Of a stretch of DNA of 46,113 bases, positions 9,126 to 18,099 are shown piece after piece. A program made the translations under genes and the position numbers. A model generated the notes under the pieces. That model was not told the DNA's origin. It saw only the letters and a list, made by a program, of their open reading frames with translations, and made no database searches. The DNA lies in contig CANREW010000008.1 of the NCBI GenBank assembly GCA_947629765.1, forward strand, positions 1 through 46,113. The letters are read 5' to 3'. Within the stretch, counting starts at the first letter, position 1. Each line of letters opens with the position of its first letter. This DNA is from an uncultured Clostridia bacterium. Lineage in GTDB: Bacteria > Bacillota > Clostridia > TANB77 > CAG-508.

Positions 9126-9241
9126 AGCTATAAATGCAATGGAGATATTGGTAATAATACAAAAAATGAAATCGAATTTATAAATCTTTAAATAAATCAG
9201 TTATATACTATTCTGATTTATAATATTATAGGAGGTAAAAG

Positions 9242-10405
9242 GTGAATTTTAACGAAGAAATAATTAGGAATAATACTAATAGTCTAAAATATGATTTTAA
9301 ATCTGATAAAAATAAACCAGATGATGTATTTCCTATGTGGGTTGCAGATATGGATTTTAAATGTTGTGATGAAATATTAAATGATATGCATAAAAGAATT
9401 GACCATGGTATATTTGGGTATTCAAAAAATGATCAAAATTATTTTAAAGCTGTACAAAAATGGTATAAAAATAATTTTGATACAGAATTAAAAGAAAAAT
9501 GGCTTATCACAACACCTGGTGTAGTTTTTGCTTTGGCAACAGCTGTTAAGACACTTACTAAAGAAAATGAATATGTTTTAATAAATAATCCTGTTTATTA
9601 TCCTTTTACAGAAGTTGTAGAAGATAATAAAAGGAAAGTTATAAGTAGCAATTTAATATTAAAAAATAATCATTATGAAATTGATTATAAAGATTTTGAA
9701 AATAAAATTAAACAATATAATATAAAATTATTTTTACTATGTTCACCACATAATCCAGTTGGTAGAGTTTGGAATAAAAATGAGTTAGATAGAATAATAG
9801 AAATATGTAAAAAGTATAATGTGTTTATTGTGAGTGATGAGATTCATAGTGACTTTATATGGAGCGGTAAACATACCTGTTTATTAAAATATGAAGATTA
9901 TAAAGATAATATAATACTTTGTTCTGCACCTACTAAAACATTTAATCTTGCAGGATTACAGGTTTCGAATATATTTATACCTAATAAAAAAGTAAGAGAA
10001 AAATTTCAATTAGAGTTATGGAATACAGGGTATAGTTTAATAAATATAATGGGATTAGTAGCTTGTCAATCTGCATATGAAAAAGGTCAAGAATGGTTAA
10101 ATAGTTTAAAAAGATATTTATTAGAAAATATAAAATATGTTGATAATTTTTTAAAGAAAAAATTACCAAAAATAAAGTTAATATATCCAGAAGGAACATA
10201 TCTTCTTTGGCTAGACTTTAATGAACTTGGCCTATCTGATAGCAAAATTGAAGAGATGATGGTCAACAAAGCAAAATTATGGTTAGATAATGGCAAAATG
10301 TTTGGTGAAATCGGAAAAGGATTTCAAAGATTAAATATTGCTTTACCCAAGAAAAAATTAGAATGGGCAATGAAACAATTAGAGAATACTTTTAAAGATT
10401 TTTAA
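9242..10405 (+). CDS. PatB/MalY-type PLP-dependent C-S lyase (cystathionine beta-lyase)
   Basis: 387 residues from a GTG at 9242 with AGGAGGTAAAAG before it. Fold-type I aminotransferase class I/II: MWVADMDF near the N-terminus, FGYS, ITTPGVVFAL, NNPVYYPF, CSPHNPVGRVW, VSDEIHSDF (Asp and the ring-stacking region), and CSAPTKTFNLAG with the PLP-binding Lys. These are PatB/MalY signatures rather than AspAT ones. Such enzymes split cystathionine or cysteine conjugates to thiols, ammonia and a keto acid. Monocistronic: own promoter at 9097 and a terminator at 10445. Full length and intact, with no in-frame CGG. Confidence 0.88.
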   Translation: MNFNEEIIRNNTNSLKYDFKSDKNKPDDVFPMWVADMDFKCCDEILNDMHKRIDHGIFGYSKNDQNYFKAVQKWYKNNFDTELKEKWLITTPGVVFALATAVKTLTKENEYVLINNPVYYPFTEVVEDNKRKVISSNLILKNNHYEIDYKDFENKIKQYNIKLFLLCSPHNPVGRVWNKNELDRIIEICKKYNVFIVSDEIHSDFIWSGKHTCLLKYEDYKDNIILCSAPTKTFNLAGLQVSNIFIPNKKVREKFQLELWNTGYSLINIMGLVACQSAYEKGQEWLNSLKRYLLENIKYVDNFLKKKLPKIKLIYPEGTYLLWLDFNELGLSDSKIEEMMVNKAKLWLDNGKMFGEIGKGFQRLNIALPKKKLEWAMKQLENTFKDF

Positions 10406-10444
10406 GTAACTATAATTTTATAGCAATATAGAAAAATATTTAAA

Positions 10445-10477
10445 AATAACTATACTAATTTTAAAAGTATAGTTATT
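10445..10477. terminator. terminator of the PatB/MalY gene
   Basis: AATAACTATACT / AGTATAGTTATT, 9-base loop, followed by AATTTTT. Confidence 0.6.
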
Positions 10478-10496
10478 AATTTTTGACATATAAAAA

Positions 10497-10634
10497 ATAT
10501 CAAAATTAGCGAAGCGTAATTTGATATTTTGAGCAAAATTTTTTTGCTCCGACAAGGTAGGGCATTTTTTTTTGCCCTTTGGTCGCCAGCATGGTCCGTT
10601 GGACCACAAATCGCCGTTTAGGGAAAAATCCCTA
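10497..10634. repeat. array of five further hairpins
   Basis: Five consecutive inverted repeats in about 140 bases: 10497-10527 (ATATCAAAATTA / TAATTTGATAT), 10531-10549 (GAGCAAAA / TTTTGCTC), 10559-10578 (AGGGCA / TGCCCT), 10592-10606 (TGGTCC / GGACCA) and 10619-10634 (TAGGGA / TCCCTA). The stretch is more GC-rich than its surroundings. It is the main content of the 10406-10766 gap, with no protein gene I can support. Confidence 0.6.
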
Positions 10635-10766
10635 ATACCCTTTTTAGCCCTCTGGGAGTCATAATTTTTATCATTTTTTAGAATAATTGTATTAAAAAAA
10701 CGGATATAATTTATTTAAAATTCGCATACAAACTATTTAAAAATTCCTCTGAATATTGTCTTTGAT

Positions 10767-11345
10767 TTGCATAAAAAAACAGAATATTTCTTTAATATCG
10801 AAATACTCTGTAATATAGATGATTACTGCATTTTATTAAATTTTCTTTGTGGTTGGTATATTTTAAACACGAGAGGTGTGGATTTAAATTTGCAATTTCC
10901 TGCAAGCTGGGAACAAGCAAAAGAAATTAAATTTGAACAAGGTTTTACTTCTCCTGCACCTCGTGATTATGTAGGATCTGGTCCACTTGTTGCTCCTGAA
11001 TCTATTGCCTTATACAATTTCACTTTATCTCACAATTTCAGACTTATTTTAGCTTATCACACGCAAGGAAGAGTTATTTATTGGAGATATTTAGATTTTA
11101 TTCCTCCTTCTTCTTATTATATTGCTGAACAATTTGCATCTTCTAGTGGATATGATTTAGAAGATACACCTTTCTCTGCTAGTTTTGCAGGATATAAAGA
11201 TTGGTTTATTCAAACTTATAATTTACCTGGTTATACTATTGAGTGTGGTTTAGGAGAAAATCCGCTTCCTATTTCTCAGTTTAACACTATATACGCAGAA
11301 AATGAGGGTATATTGGTACTTGGCACAGTTTTAGGTCAAAATTAG
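10767..11345 (+). pseudogene. fragment of an M14-family zinc carboxypeptidase
   Basis: 192 codons are open, but only the part from about 10867 (NTRGVDLNLQFP) looks like a family protein: the C-terminal half of an M14 (gamma-D-glutamyl-diamino-acid type) peptidase, with PAPRDYVGSGPL, LAYHTQGRVIYW (third zinc His) and the end GYTIECGLGENPLP. The N-terminal half with the HxxE zinc site is missing, and the family's DLNRNFP is DLNLQFP, so the substrate-binding Arg is lost. The first 33 codons look like chance open sequence without a ribosome site. A dead remnant of a cell-wall peptidase is the best reading. Hairpins lie just upstream. Confidence 0.75.
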
Positions 11346-11369
11346 GAAAGCTATAATGGCTTTCCTAAT
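11341..11369. terminator. bidirectional terminator overlapping both stop codons
   Basis: ATTAGGAAAGC / GCTTTCCTAAT with a 7-base loop. It includes the stop codons of the converging peptidase remnant and nuclease gene. Confidence 0.65.
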
Positions 11370-12120
11370 TTTCTAATTCATTTTCTCCTGTTTCATAATT
11401 AATTTTAATGCCAGGTTGTACATTGTAGCAATATACATTAAAATGAAGTCCCTCTCCTTTATCTTCTACAGAACTTGCCTCTATTTCTACCCCACTTGCT
11501 AAAAGATTATTTCCTTCAAAGATAGGTGTTACTCTATATAATACATGACTTTTTTCATTATTATCAATATAATCTACTACTTGATTTTCAAATGGTAACA
11601 TACCTTCTGTATTTAAATATCTTGTTCCGGTTATTAAATTCTTTTCATTTGCATTTTCTCCTGCAAGTTGCCAACCAATCAAATGACAGCGATTATATAA
11701 GTACTTATCCTTAATTATATCATCATATCTTTTTTGTACCCACCCAGTTGGCTTAATCATTCCTATTTCTCCTCGTTCTTCTCCTTCTTTTGGCATTATC
11801 TCTTTGCAAATATTAGCTATCGCAACTCCGCTTCTTCCTAAATTGTCCAATTCACTATATTTTTCAAATGCTTCTAGCTTATATTCCTCCTCTGTAAAAT
11901 ATGGAATATTATTGTTTATTTCAACATAAGGGCTTTCTGAGTATTCCGGTATTGTAGATAAATCAAATAGAGTGTTTTGATTATTTGCATTATAATTATT
12001 TACTGTTTTAGGTATAGCATTTTGGTTTATATATCCATAAATTGAAATACAAATTAATATGGTTAATGCAAAAACATATTGCCAAGTATTTAATTTTTGA
12101 ATTTTCTTTTTTCTTCCCAT
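11365..12120 (-). CDS. membrane-anchored DNA/RNA non-specific endonuclease
   Basis: 251 residues. A Lys-rich start (MGRKKKIQKLN) and one hydrophobic helix (YVFALTILICISIYGYI, about 15-31) anchor it facing outward. The rest is the betabetaalpha-metal nuclease of the EndA/streptodornase type, with LGRSGVAIANI, YNRCHLIGWQLAGENANEKN (catalytic His and metal-binding Asn) and LITGTRYLNTEGM. The usual DRGH is NRCH here, as in Gram-positive members. It is likely a surface nuclease for degrading or taking up external DNA. Monocistronic and intact. Confidence 0.85.
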   Translation of the reverse strand: MGRKKKIQKLNTWQYVFALTILICISIYGYINQNAIPKTVNNYNANNQNTLFDLSTIPEYSESPYVEINNNIPYFTEEEYKLEAFEKYSELDNLGRSGVAIANICKEIMPKEGEERGEIGMIKPTGWVQKRYDDIIKDKYLYNRCHLIGWQLAGENANEKNLITGTRYLNTEGMLPFENQVVDYIDNNEKSHVLYRVTPIFEGNNLLASGVEIEASSVEDKGEGLHFNVYCYNVQPGIKINYETGENELEN

Positions 12121-12194
12121 AAAGCTTTACCTCATTTTATTCTTAATCATTCGTATTATAGTATAATAGTTAAATACTTCAATTACTTTTATAT

Positions 12195-14450
12195 TCAGCA
12201 ATTCAAATCGGCACTGAAATCTTTATCTTTTAGATATTCTTCCATGTTTTCTTTTTCTATTGGCTTTGAATAATAATATCCTTGAATAATGTCACAGCCT
12301 AAGCTTTTTATGAAATCTGCTTGTTCTTTTGTTTCGACTCCTTCTACTACTATTTCTGTTCCCATCTGTTTTGCAATTAATACCATATAATTTATTATGT
12401 TCTTATCACTGTCAAAGTTTGCTTTATCCACAAAAACTTTATCTATCTTTATGACATCTATTGGTAATTCTTGTAGCATTGCAAGTGACGAGTATCCTGT
12501 TCCAAAGTCGTCTAATGAAATGCTAAATCCATAAGATTTAATTTTATTTACTATTTTTACTACATCTATATTTTTGTCTATTGTCGCACTTTCTGTTATT
12601 TCTAATTCTAAATTACTTGTGTCAACATCATACTTATTTGCTATTTTGACATATTCTTGTATAAAATTCTCATCGACAAAGTGTTCTTTTGAAACATTTA
12701 CTGAAATTCTTAAACTTGCATCAAATTCTTTTTTCCAATAGGCTAAATCCTTACATACTTGCTCAAAAATGTATAAATCTAACTTTAATATAAATTTATC
12801 TTTTTCAAATAGCGGAATAAAATTGTTTGGCATTATAGTTGCACCATTTTTATACCATCTTACTAAGGATTCTGCACCTACTATTTTTTCATTTTCAGTT
12901 GAAAATTTAGGTTGATATATTATTTTAAATTCTTTATTTTTTAGAGCCTCTTCCATAGAAGTTTCTATATCCTCTTCTTTTAGCAGAGCTCTTTCAAGAG
13001 CATCATCAAACATATAGTAATTATTACTGTATGTTCCTTTTATTTGTCTACGAGCAATGTATGCTTTGTCTAAAATTTTATTTATATCTGTATCTGATTT
13101 TTTTATTTTATATACACCCATAGAAATGCTTAAATGTATATTTATATTATCTACATTAATATTAGATATATTGTCAGATATTTTCTTTATTACTTGTTTT
13201 ACATCTTTATCATATTCAAATATAATTGCAAAAACATCACTATACATTCTACATGTAATATTATTTTGTGGTAATACTTCTTTTAACTTTTCTCCAAGCA
13301 CATTTAAAAGTTTATTACAAAAATCATATCCATATAAACTATTTATCGATTTAAATTTATTAATATCAAGTGTTATTATATATCTATTTCCATTCAGTTT
13401 ATCTAGAAACATCTTGCTATTTTCTTTAAAATAATTTTCATTACCAAGTAATGTTACTGGATCTACATAAGCGGCTTTGTATAGTTTGTGATTTTTTGAT
13501 TGATTAGATACATCAATATAAACACAAATTCCAATGACTATGCAATTTATGAGTATGCATACTCCTAGTGATATTGCAATAAATTGATTTAATTCATTAG
13601 CCATTGCGCTTGCAGGAACTATGCTAATCACATACCAATCGTTTATTCCTACATTTTCATAATGGATAAAATATGTATCTTTAGAAAGTGTTATATCAAA
13701 TGTTCCTGTGCCTTTATTTTTGATATTTTCTTCCATTTGATTAATTTTAGCTAATTTTTCATTATTTGTTACACTATATCTATTAATTATAAAATCATAC
13801 AAATTGACTTTATTTTCCTTTATTAAATCAAATGAATCTATAAGTACTATTCCATCGTTATTAATTAAATATGTGCCTCCAAGTCCATTGTATAATCTTC
13901 TAAGTAAAATCTCTTTATAATCCTCTGTATATATTGTCGCAAACAGTACTTTTTCTTTTCCATTTAAGTAAAATGCCCTTGAATATATATTTATTTGATC
14001 GTCTGATATTGTACTTTTTCTATTATCTGACAAGTATACATCCTCAAAATTGAAAAAGTCGTCTGTTATAGGATAATTTGTTACAGTATACCCATCACTA
14101 GTAAGTCCATTTCCTTTTCTATCTAAAATAGCAAGTCGTGTAAAATGATGGCTTTTTAGGTCATCTGCATAGTTATCAAAAATTTCAGATTCATTTTCAA
14201 AATATCCCCTATTTATAGAATCAATCATTGTATTAACAAATTGTTTTTGCTCATTTATAGAAAGATTCAGTTGTGCTACGGTTTGGTTTCCAAGTTCTGA
14301 AATTGTTGTATATATATTTCTGTAAGTTAAAGCTTTTATATAGTTAAAGCCCAAAAATGATAATATGGCTATAACAATAAATATAGGTAAAATCCATTTT
14401 AAATTTAATTTGTAATTCTTTAAATTAATATAATCATATTTTTCTTTCAT
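12195..14450 (-). CDS. membrane sensor with degenerate GGDEF and intact EAL domain
   Basis: 751 residues. Transmembrane helix about 18-35, extracellular dCache-like region (40-280), second helix about 285-312, GGDEF-like domain (about 335-480), EAL domain (about 495-745). The GGDEF loop reads MYSDVFAII, so catalytic Gly-Gly-Asp/Glu residues are missing and cyclase activity is unlikely. The EAL part keeps AESLVRW, ISVNVSKEHF, LELEITES, SLDDFGTGYSSL, IKIDKVFVD and VVEGVET, matching an active c-di-GMP phosphodiesterase. It should lower c-di-GMP in response to an external signal. Ribosome site AAGGAGGATATAA before the ATG at 14450. An HD-GYP regulator at 39827 is a second c-di-GMP-degrading candidate in the window. 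Confidence 0.87.
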   Translation of the reverse strand: MKEKYDYINLKNYKLNLKWILPIFIVIAILSFLGFNYIKALTYRNIYTTISELGNQTVAQLNLSINEQKQFVNTMIDSINRGYFENESEIFDNYADDLKSHHFTRLAILDRKGNGLTSDGYTVTNYPITDDFFNFEDVYLSDNRKSTISDDQINIYSRAFYLNGKEKVLFATIYTEDYKEILLRRLYNGLGGTYLINNDGIVLIDSFDLIKENKVNLYDFIINRYSVTNNEKLAKINQMEENIKNKGTGTFDITLSKDTYFIHYENVGINDWYVISIVPASAMANELNQFIAISLGVCILINCIVIGICVYIDVSNQSKNHKLYKAAYVDPVTLLGNENYFKENSKMFLDKLNGNRYIITLDINKFKSINSLYGYDFCNKLLNVLGEKLKEVLPQNNITCRMYSDVFAIIFEYDKDVKQVIKKISDNISNINVDNINIHLSISMGVYKIKKSDTDINKILDKAYIARRQIKGTYSNNYYMFDDALERALLKEEDIETSMEEALKNKEFKIIYQPKFSTENEKIVGAESLVRWYKNGATIMPNNFIPLFEKDKFILKLDLYIFEQVCKDLAYWKKEFDASLRISVNVSKEHFVDENFIQEYVKIANKYDVDTSNLELEITESATIDKNIDVVKIVNKIKSYGFSISLDDFGTGYSSLAMLQELPIDVIKIDKVFVDKANFDSDKNIINYMVLIAKQMGTEIVVEGVETKEQADFIKSLGCDIIQGYYYSKPIEKENMEEYLKDKDFSADLNC

Positions 14451-14506
14451 ATTTTAATTATATCCTCCTTATCATTGCAGGCTAAAACAATTATAACATA
14501 TATATC

Positions 14507-15401
14507 TTATTTTTTCCTTATTTTTGCAACAAAAAATCCTTCATATAGTTTACTTGGTACTATACATATTGTGCCATCAATTTTAGTAGGTAATAATTCT
14601 ATGTTTCTAAATAATTCTTTTTCAATCGGTACTATTTCTGCATTTGCTTTTGGTAATATTTTATTTAATATATTCTCATTTTCTTCTTTAAGTATTGAAC
14701 AAGTAGAATACACCATCTCTTTTCCTGATTTTAATATTTTCAAAGCTTTTGTTAATAATTCTTCTTGCACTTTTACTGATCTTTCTATTAATTCTTCTGT
14801 AAAATTTTTTGAATATATATTTTCGGTTCCGCTTCCACTGCAAGGTGCATCTAAAAGTATTTTATCAAATGAGAAGTAATCATCTAGTTTTCTTGCATCT
14901 TCCTTCATTACATTAACTCTTTTTGCCCCTTGTTTTTCTAAGTTATATTTTAATCTTTCTGCCCTTATTGTATTTTTTTCACAAGCTGTTATCATTGTTT
15001 CATTTTTAGATATCGCAGACATTTGAGTTGTTTTTCCTCCCGGTGCTGCTGCCATATCTAAAATATTTTCGTCTTTTCCGTGGGTTTAAAATAAGGACTG
15101 GTATCATTGAAGACAAGCTTTGCATATATATTTCGCCATTTTCATATATTTGTAGTTCTCTTATTTTATCTTCTCTTACATTTTCAATTATTAATGCATC
15201 TTTATACCAATCTACTTCTTTAAAAACAATATTTTCTTTTCTTAATGCATTTTTTATATTTTCTAAATTTGATTTTATTGTATTTACTCTGATTGTTACA
15301 GGTTTTTCTTGCTTATATCCTTTTATTATTTTATCTGTAATTTCTTTGCCATACTCATTTATTAATAGTTCATATAAAAATTTATTAATTTCTTTTTCCA
15401 T
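14507..15401 (-). CDS. RsmB/RsmF-like rRNA m5C methyltransferase (one CGG +1 site)
   Basis: SAM-dependent cytosine-5 methyltransferase of the NOL1/NOP2/Sun family, acting on 16S rRNA. N-terminal part: KPVTIRVNTIK, then LSSMIPVLILNP. There the frame breaks at CCA CGG A. Skipping the C at 15080 gives NPGKDENILDMAAAPGGKTTQ, the family's SAM site. Catalytic motifs follow: LLDAPCSGSGTE and MVYSTCSILKEENE (two active Cys). Joined length is 297 residues, a normal short NSUN-type enzyme without a C-terminal RNA domain. Unshifted products (131 and 182 residues) would be useless. It lies 30 bases downstream of pyrD and is probably cotranscribed with the pyr operon. Confidence 0.85.
15078..15080 (-). 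other. in-frame CGG +1 site (RsmB-like)
   Basis: CCA CGG A; skipping the C gives Pro-Gly-Lys-Asp-Glu and opens the SAM-binding motif. Confidence 0.7.
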
Positions 15402-15431
15402 AATTCGTTTTTCCTTTATTAAGACATCAAT

Positions 15432-16341
15432 TTAATTCATCTCTACTTTTCCAATTATTGTATTTATATCTTCTATATTATGGCGTTTCATATAATCTTC
15501 TACTTCACCTATTGCTTTTATACTTATTTCTGGCTCTATGAAGTTTCCTGTTCCAATTGACACTGCTGTTGCTCCTGCAAGCATAAATTCTATTACATCT
15601 CTTCCATTTACTATTCCTCCAAGTCCTAATACTGGAATTTTTATAGCTTTTGAAACTTGATATACCATACGAACAGCAACTGGTTTTATTGCAGGTCCTG
15701 AAAGTCCTCCCATATTATTTGCTAACACTGGTTTTTTCTTTTCTATATCTATGCTCATTCCAAGTAAAGTATTGATTAATGATACTCCGTCAGCTCCTGC
15801 ATCTTCTGCTCCTTTTGCTGGCTCTGTTATATCTGTAACATTTGGAGTTAGTTTTACTATTAGTGGTTTATCTAAAACTTTTCTTACCCTAGATGTCACT
15901 TCTTTTACACCTTCATAAGATGTTCCAAATGCCATACAACCTGACTTTACATTTGGGCAAGATAGATTTAGCTCTACTCCATCAATGTCTAATGTATTTA
16001 ATACTTTCGCAAGTTCAACATATTCTTCTACCGAGCTTCCACAGGCATTTACTATAATTTTTGTATCAAATTTTCTAAGCCATGGTAAATCATTTTGCAT
16101 AAAGTATTCTACTCCCGGATTTTGAAGTCCTATTGAATTAAGCATTCCTGCTGTTGTTTCATATACTCTTGGTGGCCTATTTCCGAGGTCTAGGTTTTAG
16201 GGATGTTCCTTTTGTTATTATCCCACCTAATTTATTTAGGTCTATAAGTTCATCAAATTCTCTACCATATCCAAACGTTCCTGATGCGACTGTTACTGGA
16301 TTTTTCATTTTTATTCCAGCTAAATTTACTTCTGTATTCAT
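15432..16341 (-). CDS. pyrD: dihydroorotate dehydrogenase B, catalytic subunit (one CGG +1 site)
   Basis: FMN enzyme oxidising dihydroorotate to orotate, partner of PyrK. Start ATG at 16341 (AAAAGGAGATAAAA upstream) gives [16 protein letters not shown] and [10 protein letters not shown]. The frame breaks at CCT CGG A; skipping the C at 16185 gives [14 protein letters not shown], matching the conserved PRxGNxxPR segment. After that: [10 protein letters not shown] (catalytic Cys of the PyrD-B class), [26 protein letters not shown]. Joined length 302 residues, typical. Thirteen bases separate it from pyrK. Without the skip the protein ends at residue 53. Confidence 0.92.
16183..16185 (-). other. 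in-frame CGG +1 site (pyrD)
   Basis: CCT CGG A; skipping the C gives Pro-Gly-Asn-Arg. Unshifted, the next codons are AAA TAG. Confidence 0.75.
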
Positions 16342-16353
16342 TTTTATCTCCTT

Positions 16354-17131
16354 TTATATTTCTACTATATTTGAATCAAACACAGGTCCTGCTTTACAAA
16401 CGTGAGTATATATTTCTTGATCTCCTGCATTTACTTTTACTGCACATCCAAGACATACTCCTATTCCACAACCCATTCTTTCTTCTAATGATATTTGGCA
16501 AGGAATTTTAGTCTCTTTTGCTAAGCTTTGCACTGCTTTTAACATTGGAAGTGGTCCACAAGCAAATATCATATCTATATTTTCTTGCTTTAAATCTTCC
16601 TTTAAGAAATCTATCGCATATCCTTTATTTCCGTAGGTCCCGTCGTCTGTTGTAAGTATAAATTTATCTGATACTTTTCTATATTCATCTTCTAATACAA
16701 CAAAGTCTTTACTTCTAAAACCTAAGTACATATTGACTTTTGCAGTTTTTCTTGCTTCTTTTGCAAGCTCATATAGTGGGAATATTCCTATTCCTCCTCC
16801 TATTATTGCAATATTTTTTGCACCTTCATATTTAAATGTACCTTTTCCTAGTGGTCCTAAAATGTCTATTTTATCTCCTACTTCTTTTTCAGCAAGTATA
16901 TTTGTTCCTTTTCCCTTTACTTGAAAGATAAATTCTATATTTGTTCCTTCTATATTGTGTATGCTTATTGGTCTTCGAAGAAGTGGCTCTACTCCATCTG
17001 ATACTCTTATATTAATAAATTGTCCGTGGCTTTGAGTCATTTACTATTTCTTTTGCATCTATTGTAAATTTATAGATATCGTCTTTTAATTTTTCCTTTT
17101 TTAATAATTTACACTTAATATGTGTTGGCAT
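16354..17131 (-). CDS. pyrK: dihydroorotate dehydrogenase B, electron transfer subunit (one CGG +1 site)
   Basis: Passes electrons from PyrD to NAD through FAD and a 2Fe-2S cluster. Start ATG at 17131 (MPTHIKCKLLKKE). The frame breaks at CCA CGG A; skipping the C at 17026 gives DSKPGQFINIRVSDG, the canonical PGQF of ferredoxin-reductase-type flavoproteins. Then LLRRPISIHN (FAD site), GPLGKGTF, IGGGIGIFPLYELAKE (NAD site), ACGPLPML, and the cluster Cys in EERMGCGIGVCLGCAVK with a fourth Cys in YTHVCKAGPVF. Joined length 258 residues, typical. Lies between pyrF and pyrD. Confidence 0.92.
17024..17026 (-). other. in-frame CGG +1 site (pyrK)
   Basis: CCA CGG A; skipping the C gives Pro-Gly-Gln-Phe, the invariant family motif. 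Strong evidence that Gly, not Arg, is meant. Confidence 0.75.
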
Positions 17132-17148
17132 TTATATACCCCCCCTTT

Positions 17149-18080
17149 TTATTTTTCTATATATTGTAATATTTCGTCTCTCATTCTAATTGCTTCTTGC
17201 CTTGTACTTTCTGCAAATTGCTCTTCTTTAAATTTTTCTTTCCACATATCAGATTTATATGCACACATTAAAGTTCTAGAAGCATTTACAAGTCCTCCGT
17301 AGTCCTTTTTCGTCAAAACCAAGAGCTATATCTTCTGCTTTTCCTCCTTGTGCTCCATATCCTGGTATTAAGAAATATGTATGAGGGGCTTTTCTTCTAA
17401 TTTGTCTTAATTGTTCTGGATAAGTTGCTCCTACAACAGCAGCTATACTGCTATATCCATATTCTCCTCTTAATTCTTCTCCCCATTTTTCTACTAAGCT
17501 TGCAACTTGCATGTATACTTCTTTTCCATTTTCTAATTTTAAATCTTGCAACTCTCCTGATGAAGGGTTTGATGTTTTTACTAATATGAATATTCCTTTA
17601 TTATATTTTTTTGAGTCTTCTATAAATGGTTTTACAGAATCTATTCCCATATATGGATTTACAGTTATAAAGTCTACATCAAATATGTTTTCTTCTTTTT
17701 CTCCTATTTTAGTTTTTCCAAGATATGCATTTGAATATCCGCTCAGCTGTTGATCCTATATCTCCTCTTTTTATATCTGCAATTACTATCATTCCTTTTT
17801 GTTTGGCATATCTACATGTTTCTTCAAATGCTTTTATTCCAGCTATTCCAAACATTTCATAAAATGCTATTTGTGGTTTTACTGCTGGGATTATATCATA
17901 TACTTTATCTATTAATGCTTTATTAAACTCTATTATTGCTTTTGATGCACCTTCTAAATTTTTTTCATATTTTTCTTTTATGCAATTTGGTATTATATCG
18001 TATCTAGGATCTAGTCCCATAACTGTTGGGTTTTTCATTTCTTTAATTTTATTTATTAATTTATCCATCATATTTTCCAT
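17149..18080 (-). CDS. pyrF: orotidine 5'-phosphate decarboxylase, group 2 (two CGG +1 sites)
   Basis: Last step to UMP. Start ATG at 18080; MGLDPRYDIIP, AVKPQIAFYE and VIADIKRGDIGSTAE carry the group 2 active-site Asp and Lys. Break 1: GAG CGG A at 17741; skipping C gives STAEGYSNAYLGKT and leads into DVDFITVNPYMG. Then ILVKTSNPSSGELQD and IPGYGAQGG. Break 2: CTA CGG A at 17299; skipping C gives KGLGGLVNASRTLM and the normal C-terminus ending ILQYIEK. Joined length 309 residues, typical for this group. Two consecutive slips are needed for one enzyme, so the slip would have to be efficient if the gene works. Confidence 0.9.
17297..17299 (-). other. in-frame CGG +1 site (pyrF, site 2)
   Basis: CTA CGG A; skipping the C gives Leu-Gly-Gly-Leu-Val-Asn-Ala in the phosphate-binding region. 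Confidence 0.7.
17739..17741 (-). other. in-frame CGG +1 site (pyrF, site 1)
   Basis: GAG CGG A; skipping the C gives Ala-Glu-Gly-Tyr-Ser-Asn-Ala-Tyr-Leu-Gly. Unshifted, translation stops eight codons after the CGG. Confidence 0.7.
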
Positions 18081-18099
18081 AGCTTTTAACTCCTTTTAT

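Noticed and set aside
10767-10866. N-terminal 33 codons of the peptidase remnant as a genuine signal peptide
   Set aside because: No ribosome site, no Lys-rich start followed by a hydrophobic core, and homology begins only afterwards.
15061-17300. Base-calling error at Dcm-like CCWGG sites (CCA/CCT followed by extra C and GG)
   Set aside because: Four of nine sites fit neither CCA nor CCT and a fifth is TAT, so CCWGG does not explain the set. A broader GG-associated error cannot be excluded.
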